From the IMG/VR virus record IMGVR_UViG_3300001450_000146, positions 6,985 through 31,510 of that record: a DNA stretch of 24,526 bases; one strand, 5' to 3'. A model generated the notes under the pieces. The model saw nothing but the letters and a program-made list of their open reading frames with translations, was not told the origin of the DNA and did not search any database. Shown here piece after piece: positions 1-8,157 of the stretch. The stretch's first letter is position 1; every line of letters begins with the position of its first letter. The DNA is from a virus. A program made the translations under genes and the position numbers.

Positions 1-95
1 TTTTCGATTTCCGCCAAACGAGCGTCATTGGTAGCTTTGAACTCTTCAAAAGCTGTTGCCATGCCCTCTACTGCGGTTTTGACATCATCAGTCAT
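1..95 (-). CDS. Major capsid protein, HK97-like (N-terminal fragment)
   Basis: The reading frame starts at an ATG at 95-93 (protein begins MTDDVKTAVEGMATAFEEFK) and runs off the left edge, so only about 31 residues are visible. They are charged and helical, as expected for the N-terminal scaffold-like (delta) region that HK97-family capsid proteins carry and that the prohead protease removes. The main support is position: it lies directly downstream of the prohead protease in the same direction, the usual portal-protease-capsid order. The alternative upstream ATG at 100-98 meets a stop after two codons. Identity is inferred from context plus the coiled-coil-like N-terminus, because no capsid fold is in view. 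Confidence 0.7.
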   Translation of the reverse strand, partial: MTDDVKTAVEGMATAFEEFKATNDARLAEIE

Positions 96-107
96 GTCAT
101 AGCCCCT

Positions 108-974
108 TTACGATTTTAGGATGTTGGTTAAATTGGCAATGGAACTCATTACCTCTTTTTGCTCAATGCCAACCTCACGCTGGTCTAAAGCCTTGAACAC
201 GGCATTTGCCGCGACTTTTGATTCACTCCTAGAAAGACCGCAAGCATCCCGCATGGCCTCTTCCCATTCACGAACCGTCCGTTGCTCCCCTTTGACCGCC
301 TGAACTCTCGCTCTGGTGTTCATTGGGAAGGTAACAGCACTTATCTCCATCAGGTCAACTTCTTTGAGCATACGCTTTTTGCCACGCTCATCGTAAGTTG
401 CACCCTTTGGGGAAACTCTGTAGCCAATGGATAGGCCATCAATGGCTCCCATCTTCATTAGCTCATAAACTTCACGGCCTTTTTGTGTACCCATAGCCAA
501 TCGGCCTTTTACACGCAGACCTTTTCTATCTTCAATAATTTCATCAAATACGCCGATAGGCTCTTTGGTATCATGCTGATATAGGAGCTTGACGCCCTTT
601 GGACCCTTGCTTGCGATTGACTTGGCAAATGCGCCTTGCACCATGACATCGTTGCCGAGGTCTTTGTTTCCAAAGATAGAGCCGTATCCAGAGAACACTC
701 CCTTTTCCTCATCATCATCGTCACTGTAAGCCTTTAGCTCTGCCTGAACATCAAGCGTCTCTGATTTCATCTCATCATCAAAATCATCAGTGAAATCTTC
801 AACTAGGGCTTCATCCATCACAGTCTCCTCTTTCCCGCCATCGCGGTAACTGCTCAGACAGACTGCAACCCGCTGGTCACGCTGTGAGTATTCGGCAAGC
901 ATGGTGGTATCACCTGTGCATCTTGCCATAAAATTAGATTCGCTTTCACCAGAGCTAGGCTTTGGTATCGGCAT
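108..974 (-). CDS. HK97-family prohead protease
   Basis: This is a serine protease that matures the capsid by cleaving the capsid delta domain inside the prohead. The 288-residue protein has the family signatures: GYGSIFG near residue 97, LYQHD with the likely catalytic His at about 134, GLSIGY with the likely nucleophile Ser at about 182, and LMEISAVTFP around 208-217. Before the protease domain lies an extension of about 90 residues. It contains a conserved-looking segment (PIPKPSSGESE, then QRVAVC) and a very acidic stretch (DFDDE, SDDDDEE). I chose the ATG at 974, which has AGGAG seven bases upstream, over the ATG at 980, which abuts that AGGAG. A promoter candidate lies at 995-1023. Confidence 0.93.
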   Translation of the reverse strand: MPIPKPSSGESESNFMARCTGDTTMLAEYSQRDQRVAVCLSSYRDGGKEETVMDEALVEDFTDDFDDEMKSETLDVQAELKAYSDDDDEEKGVFSGYGSIFGNKDLGNDVMVQGAFAKSIASKGPKGVKLLYQHDTKEPIGVFDEIIEDRKGLRVKGRLAMGTQKGREVYELMKMGAIDGLSIGYRVSPKGATYDERGKKRMLKEVDLMEISAVTFPMNTRARVQAVKGEQRTVREWEEAMRDACGLSRSESKVAANAVFKALDQREVGIEQKEVMSSIANLTNILKS

Positions 975-994
975 AAGCATCTCCTAATGAGTAC

Positions 995-1023
995 ATCATA
1001 CACTCATGTTGAACAATAGACAA
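995..1023 (-). promoter_or_regulatory. Promoter candidate for protease-capsid transcription
   Basis: On the minus strand TTGTCT (1023-1018) and TATGAT (1000-995) are separated by 17 bases. That would start transcription near 988, a few bases before the AGGAG of the prohead protease. It makes sense because the plus-strand cassette at 1137-2458 interrupts the minus-strand structural run, so the protease and capsid genes would benefit from a local promoter. The call rests on sequence resemblance only. Confidence 0.45.
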
Positions 1024-1070
1024 CATCTACAGTCTTTTAAGATTTATTGCAATTATTTATCTTTTTGTTG

Positions 1071-1098
1071 TTGACATATGAAAACAATATGGTAGTAT
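1071..1098 (+). promoter_or_regulatory. Shared-type phage promoter P1
   Basis: TTGACA (1071-1076) and TAGTAT (1093-1098) are 16 bases apart, with TGG just before the -10 box (extended -10). The segment TTGACATATGAAAACA is identical in the promoters at 13716 and 21665. It drives the accessory cassette 1137-2458, and the predicted start near 1105 leaves a leader of about 30 nt ending in the ACCACGGAGA module. Confidence 0.8.
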
Positions 1099-1136
1099 GT
1101 TTATATTGAATGATTAATTAAACCACGGAGAGACCA

Positions 1137-1466
1137 ATGACTTATACAGAAAACGAAATGAACATCCTGAACATCCTTGCCGACAATCATGGCGCAAAAT
1201 GGGATACTGAAGAAGATGACAACTCACCACACATTGACACATACGAATTGACAACCGATGGCTCTGGTCAATGCGGCACAATATTCTCTAAAAATAATCT
1301 TGACCCTAAAATTTTCAGAGGTGTCATCTCAAGCCTGATTCAAAAAGGCGCTTTAGAGGTTGATGAATACGATACGATGACAGACCCGCGCAAAGGTTTT
1401 TTGCCTATGATTGCCATTGCAATCAGCTTCGACACATTCACCGAAATCAGAAAGGCGGCGGCTTAA
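1137..1466 (+). CDS. Hypothetical protein, possibly winged-helix
   Basis: This is the first gene of the plus-strand cassette, 109 residues and acidic. The middle (DPKIFRGVISSLIQKG, about residues 56-71) followed by ALEVDEYD looks like the recognition helix and wing of a small winged-helix fold. That is a guess from pattern, with no family recognised. Translation starts at the ATG after AAACCACGGAGAGACCA, one of the shared leaders (ACCACGGAGA at 1122-1131). It lies on the opposite strand to the flanking structural genes, with its own promoter at 1071-1098. Confidence 0.75.
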   Translation: MTYTENEMNILNILADNHGAKWDTEEDDNSPHIDTYELTTDGSGQCGTIFSKNNLDPKIFRGVISSLIQKGALEVDEYDTMTDPRKGFLPMIAIAISFDTFTEIRKAAA

Positions 1467-1494
1467 CAGCCCCGCCCACCCTGCGGAGATAAAG

Positions 1495-1584
1495 ATGCAG
1501 ACATTCACAATAATCTTGAAAATCTTAATCGGCATTATGGGCATGGCTATGTTCTGCTCTTTGCCAATTCTCTTTTTTCTTTAG
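1495..1584 (+). CDS. 29-residue single-pass membrane peptide
   Basis: This short ORF begins with ATG at 1495, preceded by CTGCGGAGATAAAG, a good Shine-Dalgarno match (CGGAG). The peptide is almost entirely hydrophobic (IILKILIGIMGMAMFCS, then LPILFFL) and would form a single membrane-spanning helix. It fills the gap between two accepted genes of the cassette, and its stop ends one base before the leader of the next gene. Very small membrane peptides are common in phage accessory regions; no function can be assigned. Confidence 0.55.
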   Translation: MQTFTIILKILIGIMGMAMFCSLPILFFL

Positions 1585-1599
1585 ACCACGGAGGCGACC

Positions 1600-1791
1600 A
1601 TGACCAAACAAATCCTTAGATTCCGCAATGAAAGATGCGCCAGATATTTTGCCGATAACCACGGCTACGAATATCTTGGCTTTGTTAAAGAACAGACCAC
1701 ATTCTCAATCTCACGCGGCTCTGGCGACATCAGCCATGTAGATGGCGGCTCTTATCAGGTAAGCAAAGAGGTCAGCCATGAAGCCGTTTAG
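1600..1791 (+). CDS. Hypothetical small protein
   Basis: This 63-residue protein is led by ACCACGGAGGCGACCATG (1585-1602), a leader that fuses two of the shared modules. The N-terminal half is basic and aromatic (QILRFRNERCARYFADNHGY) and the C-terminal half is rich in Gly and Ser. No family was recognised. Its 3' end overlaps the next gene by 14 bases, which suggests translational coupling. Confidence 0.7.
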   Translation: MTKQILRFRNERCARYFADNHGYEYLGFVKEQTTFSISRGSGDISHVDGGSYQVSKEVSHEAV

Positions 1792-2287
1792 CAAGGTCAA
1801 ACCAGATATGCCACCCATGAAAGATTGGGTTACTGATATGATGAAGGCAATGCAGAAGGTCAAACCAAGACCAACTCGCAAACAACTCATAAACTCATAT
1901 TATGCCGCCAAGAATGATGACATCAGAGTTAATGATGTATATCAGGTGGCTATTGATTGGGACAGTGAGAAGAATGGCGCATTGACCCCAGACCCATCAA
2001 TCAGAGTTATTCATCTATCCATTAAGAGAAGAGATAAAGAGCCAATCATGGATTATCGCGACCTTATGGACATAAAAGATGCTCTGGTAGGCAGTGAGTT
2101 TGAGGCATTGATGTTATACCCAGCCAGACTTCGTGAACACGATATGGCTAACCAATATCACCTATGGATTCCTGTAAATAAAGAAACAAGCGAAGGTGTC
2201 GGGATACCATTCGGCTGGAATAATGGGCGAAAGGTATTTGATAAAGACCATGCTGGCGCAACACAAAGACCATTTACGGAGGACTAA
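1778..2287 (+). CDS. DUF7694-like phage protein
   Basis: This protein has 169 residues. The C-terminal half (about residues 75-145) contains VIHLSIKRRD, YRDLMDIKDALVGSEFEA, LYPARLR and NQYHLWIP. From memory this is the pattern of a small phage domain of unknown function (DUF7694), in which a beta strand is followed by an Arg-Asp-Leu helix and the Leu-Tyr-Pro and Tyr-His-Leu-Trp motifs. The N-terminal part (MKPFSKVKPDMPPMKDWV) is basic. The start overlaps the preceding gene and has AGAGG upstream. Its role is unknown. Confidence 0.75.
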   Translation: MKPFSKVKPDMPPMKDWVTDMMKAMQKVKPRPTRKQLINSYYAAKNDDIRVNDVYQVAIDWDSEKNGALTPDPSIRVIHLSIKRRDKEPIMDYRDLMDIKDALVGSEFEALMLYPARLREHDMANQYHLWIPVNKETSEGVGIPFGWNNGRKVFDKDHAGATQRPFTED

Positions 2288-2458
2288 ATGAAAAAACAAA
2301 ATAAACAGAATGTTAAATCCGCCTACGATAAGGCATATCAGGAAGCTATAAGAGAAGGGGCAAGGTCATTGAGCGATATTGATATATCTATTCAGCAAAA
2401 GATGGCAGAAATGGGCTTTCAATTAGCAGAACAGCCATCTCACCCAGAATTTGGTTAG
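2288..2458 (+). CDS. Hypothetical 56-residue protein, last gene of cassette
   Basis: ATG at 2288 follows TTTACGGAGGACTAA, a strong Shine-Dalgarno. The product is basic at the N-terminus (MKKQNKQNVK) and then amphipathic helical (AYDKAYQEAIREGARS). It starts directly after the stop of the previous gene. Its stop overlaps by four bases the stop of the convergent minus-strand gene ending at 2455, which marks the end of the plus-strand cassette. No hairpin terminator was seen at this convergent junction. Confidence 0.65.
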   Translation: MKKQNKQNVKSAYDKAYQEAIREGARSLSDIDISIQQKMAEMGFQLAEQPSHPEFG

Positions 2459-2658
2459 GCTACAATTGAATCTGGAACAGGGCTTTCTTTTATTGGCCTT
2501 CCATAAGCCAGAGCATCAATAATTCTTTCTATCGGAAAAGCACCCCAGTTCTCACCAGAGAGTTGGGGTTCTTCATTGAAGACCTCTTTGTATAGATTCA
2601 GCCAATCTTCTGAGGTGATTGCTAGTTGCATACGGCTCTCAAGCTCTTCGTTATCCAT
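2455..2658 (-). CDS. Hypothetical acidic protein downstream of MuF gene
   Basis: This 67-residue acidic protein (MDNEELESRMQLAITSEDWL) ends in APIERII-like helical and Pro-rich segments. It overlaps the end of the MuF-zincin gene by eight bases, which argues for translational coupling within the structural operon. It is the last minus-strand gene before the inserted plus-strand cassette. No family was recognised; it may be a head or connector accessory protein from its position. Confidence 0.65.
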   Translation of the reverse strand: MDNEELESRMQLAITSEDWLNLYKEVFNEEPQLSGENWGAFPIERIIDALAYGRPIKESPVPDSIVA

Positions 2659-4261
2659 CTGTTATCTCCCGCAACATTCTTTCAAATTCTCTGACTGTAT
2701 TTGGAAACAGTTTTCTCGCTTCATTCATGGCTCGTTTATTGCCATGTATTGCAAACAGATTAGCAAATGTTTCGTAATAAAACGACCCCGACCTTTTATA
2801 ATAATTTCTACCGTGACCCCACGCGCCAAAATCAGTGTAGAAGATACCCTTGGACATCGCATCAATTATATCCGATATAGAATTTGCACCATCGTATCGC
2901 GGTGACCAAGCCTTATATTGATACGACATTCCCTTTCTGCGGCCTCTAGTATACGTTTTTATTTTGTCAACCTGTTCTAAAAGTTCGTCTCTTAACATTG
3001 CAAGTTGTGGCTTGGTATCTGCACCCAATCTAAAACCCAACATATCATCAAAATCTGTGCCATCTACCGCCAAGCCAATTGCTTTGGCATCATCAATAAA
3101 TGCCCTTTGGAAGCCCTTATCTTGTTGTGACAAGTACCGCATTTTCTTTGATGCTGTAAAATCTACATGATGCCCATACTCATGCTCTAAGGTATTGGAT
3201 TCTAAATCAGACGAGATGAGCATAATCTCTCTCTGATAAAAGCCTCTTTTTGATTTCTTGATGGTATTTGGCTTTGGCAATTTGATTGCTGCGGCCAATG
3301 CTAAACCAGACAGATTATCATTTAGCTTTTCATTATACTGTTGTCGAATCTTGGGCGAGGCAACCGAAAGGGTGCTTGCTATATCTAACCTACCTCTAAC
3401 CTCTTGGGTTGGAGGCTTATCATCTGCAAACACTTCATCTTCTGGGCTTATATAAAGGGTTACACAACGACAGTTTATAACATTAGCTGCCCCGCCTTTT
3501 GGGTCGCCTGTGTACCCCATAGCAACGCCGCCAATAATAAAATCTTCGTCAAGCTCTACCTCTGTGCCATTTGCTTGTGCGTGAGTGCTTCTTGAACGCA
3601 AATCAGCAACGCTAACCCAACGCTTCTTTTGATTTGGAATATTCAGGCTGGCATTTACCGAATGATTGGCATAACTGGCGGCAGAATGGGTTTCTGTTCT
3701 GGCTATCGTATTGGCTCTATAGCGGCTGAATGGACTATTCATAGAAGCCCTAATTGCCTTTCCAATAACATTTACCCCATTGCCATCTTGAAGCCCTTGA
3801 TTCACGATAGAGTTTATTTGCCTCATTGTCGTACTGCTTATCTGCGTTACTCTTAAGGCTCCATAATCTCGCACATAGTTCCTGATGATATTTTCGAACT
3901 GACTATCTGCCTTTTGGTCACGCAAAATCCGCAAGCCAAATGCTTCAATCACAGCCCGATAATGAGTATCTAAAGCAACTTTCAGATTTCTTTGCAAATC
4001 CCTGTCTGTTGCAATCAATCTACCAGCTTGGATATATTCTTTTTCTGCATCTTTGCCAGCATCCGCAAAAACATTCTGCATCTGTAATCGCAGCTTACGC
4101 TCAAAACCAATTCGTAATCGGTTCTGCTCTACAAATTCTTTTCTTGCGCTAATCCTTTTGCGTGATGATTTGCTGGAAATGCTTGGGTATGATTTAACCT
4201 TGGCATCACCAGTACACACTGGCACAGCAGTATACGAGGTGGGTTTTTGCGATTTGAGCAT
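2651..4261 (-). CDS. MuF-like head morphogenesis protein fused to a zincin-type domain
   Basis: This 536-residue protein has two parts. Residues about 90-275 match the phage Mu F-like minor head domain: helical region, ARTETHSAAS at 187-196, then WVSVADLRSRSTHAQANG and a NCRC element near 263-266. MuF proteins sit at the portal and can be ejected with DNA. Residues about 320-536 form a second domain with LEHEYGHHVD (H360, E361, H364, H365), a zinc-metallopeptidase HExxH motif, and a downstream YYETFANLFA (E497) that could supply the third ligand. The start ATG overlaps the portal stop as TAATG. MuF proteins fused to peptidase or toxin domains are known; which substrate this one cuts, and whether it acts in the capsid or the host, is not visible. 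Confidence 0.85.
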   Translation of the reverse strand: MLKSQKPTSYTAVPVCTGDAKVKSYPSISSKSSRKRISARKEFVEQNRLRIGFERKLRLQMQNVFADAGKDAEKEYIQAGRLIATDRDLQRNLKVALDTHYRAVIEAFGLRILRDQKADSQFENIIRNYVRDYGALRVTQISSTTMRQINSIVNQGLQDGNGVNVIGKAIRASMNSPFSRYRANTIARTETHSAASYANHSVNASLNIPNQKKRWVSVADLRSRSTHAQANGTEVELDEDFIIGGVAMGYTGDPKGGAANVINCRCVTLYISPEDEVFADDKPPTQEVRGRLDIASTLSVASPKIRQQYNEKLNDNLSGLALAAAIKLPKPNTIKKSKRGFYQREIMLISSDLESNTLEHEYGHHVDFTASKKMRYLSQQDKGFQRAFIDDAKAIGLAVDGTDFDDMLGFRLGADTKPQLAMLRDELLEQVDKIKTYTRGRRKGMSYQYKAWSPRYDGANSISDIIDAMSKGIFYTDFGAWGHGRNYYKRSGSFYYETFANLFAIHGNKRAMNEARKLFPNTVREFERMLREITDG

Positions 4262-6444
4262 TAATCACCTGTTCTGAGAGGGTGACCTTTCGGCAAAAGG
4301 TCAGTATCGAACTTCCCTCGCTTAAATCTACCAGTACGAACAGCACCTAAAAATACATTCACCCTTGCATATGCCCATTGGTCAGGACTTGATACGCTTG
4401 GCCTAACAGACGATGGGTTTGTATTATATGCCCCAACGCCTCTGCGGAATACCGCCTCAAGCATACGCTGGGTTACACGCTTTCCCTTCTTATCGCCATG
4501 CTTGTCGTTATGTTCTTTGACCTTTTCAGCAAGCCCTTTCTTAACAGCCTCGCTAATTTTTGCCTTTTCATCTAGCCCAACATCCTGAATGTCGAGCATA
4601 TCAGTCATGACTTCTTCTTTTCTATCACGCTCTTTATCTAACGCCGCTGCTTTGCGCCTTGCCCATGTTTGACCAGCATCACCACCCCACAATAGCCACG
4701 CGATTTTTCCAGCACTTGGATAGCCTTCCTCACCTTGACGAAAGCCCTCGGCTCTTTTGTCTACTTCATGGCGGCTAAAGAATGAGTGCATCCGCCTTAC
4801 TGTGCGGGGGGACAGTCTTTCTTTGGATACAAGCTGGACTGCTCTTGCGACACCAACTTCTGTTCCGCCTCTGTTAAACTCTTTCCGCATGGCAAGGCCG
4901 CGTTCAGCCTCTTGCGCCATTGCGTCAGTAGGTTTTGTGTCAACATCGCTCTCCGCCTTTGCATCATCATCAAGAACCTCACTTGTTAAGCGGTCATAAT
5001 CATCATGGGATTCACAAGGCATATAGACTATGCCATTGGCTGTTTCATGCGAGTGTGTGCCTATGCAACCTATTTGCTCTGCCCTATCTTCAGCCTCACC
5101 TTCAGTTGTAAATACGTCTTTTTCAACTTCCTGTTTAGCTTCTGCATCCATTCCATAAGCATCTTTACCATCTTGTTCGGCCTCCTGTCCTTCGGCTGGT
5201 GCGGTTTCTGTGGTTCCAAGTGGAAAGAGATTAGCCGCGATATAGACATCATCACCCCCTGTAATTGGCTCAAGCCCTAAACGCTCTCTAGCTTCATTAC
5301 GAGAGATAATACCCTCACGGACTGCTTGTGTTACGTTTTCATAAACCCTGCGCCGCCTCTCAGTCATAGCTGGCACTGCTTCAAAATCATATTCAATACG
5401 AATATCATCGCCATAAATAGGAGTCAGCCACTCATTTAGGTCAGACTGCACTCTTCTAGCAAGCGGCATTATCGTTTCTTCGTAAAGAGCCAGCCTAGCT
5501 TCTTGGACATTTGCATACGTCTGTGAGTCAGGAATACCAATAAGTTGAGATGGAACCCCAAAACACAAAGCGATATCCTTCGCCGCCATGTTTCGCTGTT
5601 GGAGAAAATCCATGTCTTTAGGGCTAAGACCCATTTCACGCCAATCAAAATCCCCCTCCAATAATAATGGGCGACCTGCATTAGCTGGACCCTTAAACTT
5701 AACATCTAAATCATCCTGTAATTGTTGGCGTTGCCCATCGCTCAGTTGCATAGCAACACCTCTGTCGCTGGTTGGCTTGAATATTATAGCACCGCTGGGT
5801 CTTGCGCCATTGTTGAGCAAACTGATGTTGTGCTTGTTGATGGCATTGTGATTATCAATATCTACTGACGCCGCCATGAGTGGTGATAACCCATAGTAAT
5901 CATCTAATGGGTTGTAGAGCTTCATATGCTTTACTTCAGATTCACCTGTAAGCGGGTTGGCATCATATGTTTTTACAACCTTGCCATTGATTATATAATC
6001 ATACCCAGCTGGCGTTGTGGTCTTGCTAGGCTTAACTCTTATGCGGTCTGGCCTTAAAAGATAAAGCTCACGAACCTCACCCGCCACTTCAGAGCGAATA
6101 GCGTAGTTGTTCCCAGATAACAGCAAATATGAATATACCGCTTGAAAATACTCAACCCCTGCTTGCATAGGGTTAGGGCGTCTTAACAATGATAATATTG
6201 GATGTTGGTCTAGTTCTGTATCGCCTTGAAATGCTTTGAATGGAATACAGGCCGCACCATTTGCAATCTCATTTACACAACGATAAACAATAGCGTTCTG
6301 CCTATAACCCTCATCTGCATAGGCTTCATAGTTATCCCGCCTATAATGAGTAGTGTTTGTCGTATTTAAATAGACCTGTGGGGCTTCTTTTATCTCTATT
6401 GATTTGTTTTGCAGGAAACTAAAAAAATCTCTGATGCCAGCCAT
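4261..6444 (-). CDS. HK97-family portal protein with long C-terminal extension
   Basis: This is the portal through which DNA is packaged and ejected. The first 400 or so residues of the 727 are a typical HK97 portal (NAIVYRCVNEIANG, LLSGNNYAIR, then GVPSQLIGIPDSQTYANVQEA). The extension adds an acidic linker, a region with IGCIGTHSHE, a block RGLAMRKEFNRGG to YPSAGKIAWLLWGGDAG, and a final block rich in basic residues (KEHNDKHGDKKGKR, then DTDLLPKGHPLR). I have seen the latter two blocks as modules in other phage head-gene products. The ATG at 6444 is chosen over a TTG at 6459: it overlaps the terminase stop as TAATG and has GGAG nine bases upstream. Confidence 0.92.
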   Translation of the reverse strand: MAGIRDFFSFLQNKSIEIKEAPQVYLNTTNTTHYRRDNYEAYADEGYRQNAIVYRCVNEIANGAACIPFKAFQGDTELDQHPILSLLRRPNPMQAGVEYFQAVYSYLLLSGNNYAIRSEVAGEVRELYLLRPDRIRVKPSKTTTPAGYDYIINGKVVKTYDANPLTGESEVKHMKLYNPLDDYYGLSPLMAASVDIDNHNAINKHNISLLNNGARPSGAIIFKPTSDRGVAMQLSDGQRQQLQDDLDVKFKGPANAGRPLLLEGDFDWREMGLSPKDMDFLQQRNMAAKDIALCFGVPSQLIGIPDSQTYANVQEARLALYEETIMPLARRVQSDLNEWLTPIYGDDIRIEYDFEAVPAMTERRRRVYENVTQAVREGIISRNEARERLGLEPITGGDDVYIAANLFPLGTTETAPAEGQEAEQDGKDAYGMDAEAKQEVEKDVFTTEGEAEDRAEQIGCIGTHSHETANGIVYMPCESHDDYDRLTSEVLDDDAKAESDVDTKPTDAMAQEAERGLAMRKEFNRGGTEVGVARAVQLVSKERLSPRTVRRMHSFFSRHEVDKRAEGFRQGEEGYPSAGKIAWLLWGGDAGQTWARRKAAALDKERDRKEEVMTDMLDIQDVGLDEKAKISEAVKKGLAEKVKEHNDKHGDKKGKRVTQRMLEAVFRRGVGAYNTNPSSVRPSVSSPDQWAYARVNVFLGAVRTGRFKRGKFDTDLLPKGHPLRTGD

Positions 6445-7754
6445 TATGTGATTCTCCAAACAGCCGTCCCACTGGATTGGCTCAGTTCTGTCAACGCCCA
6501 GACTAAGGCATCAAGTCTATCAGGCGATTTACTGCTCCCAGCAGAGTAAGAGCAAAGCTGTTCTTCTAATTGCTTGAAAGCCCCCACATGAGAAACCTTT
6601 TTCTGCTCATACAGTGCCGCTATCGGCTCAGCCCTTACCAATTTTCCCCTTGATGCTCTAACAGGAGTATATGGCACGCTTTCATCAATATTTCTTAACA
6701 GCCTTTCTACTAAATCACCACCATTATTAACCTCAGCCACGATTCGGTCAGCTTGATACTTATAATACATCTCAATAGCTGTTCGACCCCAGCCGTCAGG
6801 GGTCATCTTACCAGAAACATCGTCAATTACATAGTACCTTCGGTCAATGCCAATTCCAGCAACAATTATGCCTGTCTCGTCTGAATCTTCGTTATTGGTA
6901 ACAGCAGGGTCGATTGCCACGACAATTCTATTAAATTCTGGCACGTCTTCTTTATCTATTCTTGTCTCATCTATACCCTTATACGACCATAAAGCCCCTT
7001 CAATATCTTCTAAAAGCTCTGCATAAAGCTCTTGTCTACCCAATCTTGTCCCAGCGTATCGTTCTTCTAATTGTTTAAGTGCGGATTCTGCCAAATTTTC
7101 GTGATTTTCAAATGTATTGCCACTTGTTAAATGAACATCTTTATCTTTTCTGCGCACAAGACTGCTAATAATCTGCGTAGGTCTAGGAGTTGTGGTTATT
7201 ATAAGCTGTGGTCTTTTACCAAGACGCAAGCCAAACATCATCTGGTCATATGCCTCTGGGTATCTCCATGCCGCCAACTCATCAGCCCATATTCTATGAA
7301 ACTGCGGACCACGAAGGCGGTCTGGTTCGATTGCCGCATAACCCTGTATGATAGAACCATTCCATAGCTTTATTTCCATAGCAGAGCGATTGTAAGCGTT
7401 TCCATCACCCTGCCATAAACACTCTTTGGGAATACTGGTTAAAAGCCCAGACGGACCCTCAAAACAAACCCGCCTTAAATCACTTCTTGTTGGGGCTACC
7501 ACCCCGCACCTTACATTTTGGTTTGCCATTGCATAAGCAGATATGTCTTGCGCACCTGTTCTGGTCTTGCCCCATCCGCGACCAGCCAATATTAGCCAAA
7601 CAGACCAATCCCCCTTGGGTGCTATTTGCTTTTGCCTTGCAGACCCAGCCCATTTCACAAAACTATTGAACGCGTAGCTTTCTTCATCAACAAATGAACT
7701 AGATAATTTTTGCAAATACTGCAGTTTATCTTGCTTCACGACTTGAACATTCAT
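6444..7754 (-). CDS. terL: Terminase large subunit
   Basis: This is the ATP-driven DNA packaging motor and headful or cos nuclease. In the 436-residue protein the Walker A motif is GRGWGKT (58-64), the Walker B motif is RIWADE (about 154-159), and the C-terminal RNase H-like nuclease begins with VVAIDPAV (D282) and continues through the acidic NNEDSDETG. Length is normal for the family. AAAGGATGA precedes the ATG. It lies downstream of TerS and one small gene and overlaps the portal start. The 127 bases upstream carry three copies of the TGACGAT iteron. Confidence 0.95.
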   Translation of the reverse strand: MNVQVVKQDKLQYLQKLSSSFVDEESYAFNSFVKWAGSARQKQIAPKGDWSVWLILAGRGWGKTRTGAQDISAYAMANQNVRCGVVAPTRSDLRRVCFEGPSGLLTSIPKECLWQGDGNAYNRSAMEIKLWNGSIIQGYAAIEPDRLRGPQFHRIWADELAAWRYPEAYDQMMFGLRLGKRPQLIITTTPRPTQIISSLVRRKDKDVHLTSGNTFENHENLAESALKQLEERYAGTRLGRQELYAELLEDIEGALWSYKGIDETRIDKEDVPEFNRIVVAIDPAVTNNEDSDETGIIVAGIGIDRRYYVIDDVSGKMTPDGWGRTAIEMYYKYQADRIVAEVNNGGDLVERLLRNIDESVPYTPVRASRGKLVRAEPIAALYEQKKVSHVGAFKQLEEQLCSYSAGSSKSPDRLDALVWALTELSQSSGTAVWRIT

Positions 7755-7764
7755 CCTTTGAACT

Positions 7765-7881
7765 CACGATTGCTTTTTTATGCTTCATTTTAATTTTGAA
7801 ACTATTAATTTTGACGATGGCAATTTACAGCCTTACATGGAAAACTTACTTTTCAAAACCTGACGATTAAGATTTTTCGCT
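7765..7881. repeat. Three degenerate 49-bp iterons between TerL and upstream gene
   Basis: TCACGAT (7765), TGACGAT (7812) and TGACGAT (7861) are spaced 47 and 49 bases apart. Each is followed at about +17 to +19 by a GCTT or GCCTT element in an AT-rich background. The same repeat with the same period occurs four times at 20470-20661. The block occupies the only sizeable non-coding gap near the terminase genes, so a packaging or replication site is possible. Confidence 0.65.
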
Positions 7882-8157
7882 TCAGCCTGTTTCTTTTTGC
7901 AAGCTGTCATCAATCTCATAATTTATATCGTGATAAACGCAATACCCTATAACTGGGAAAAGAAAGTTATCTGGGTCAGCGCAAGCATAAATCATTACAT
8001 GAGGATTACCATCATCATCTTTGATTAGATTAAGCCAATAATTGCCACCCCTTCCTCCCCAACAAAATAATCTGCCGCCATCTGCCAATGTGGTAAATTC
8101 ACCTGCTACGCTTGAAAGATAACTAAGCGTCCAATCAAACATATTAACGCTAGTCAT
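7882..8157 (-). CDS. Hypothetical protein between TerS and TerL
   Basis: This 91-residue protein overlaps the TerS gene by eight bases, so it is probably co-translated with it. It is rich in aromatic residues (MFDWTLSYL, LFCWGGRGGNYWLNL, then PVIGYCVYHDINYEID) and looks like a compact beta-rich fold. Its acidic end (YEIDDSLQKETG) leads directly into the iteron-containing gap before TerL. No family was recognised. Its position within the packaging genes is the only functional hint. Confidence 0.7.
   Translation of the reverse strand: MTSVNMFDWTLSYLSSVAGEFTTLADGGRLFCWGGRGGNYWLNLIKDDDGNPHVMIYACADPDNFLFPVIGYCVYHDINYEIDDSLQKETG

Noticed and set aside
121-303. Plus-strand ORFs opposite the structural genes (here and many others, for example 4757-4999, 11148-11498, 12386-12685)
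   Set aside because: They mirror well-supported minus-strand genes, lack ribosome sites and have unnatural composition (Ser-, Leu- and Cys-rich); they are shadows.
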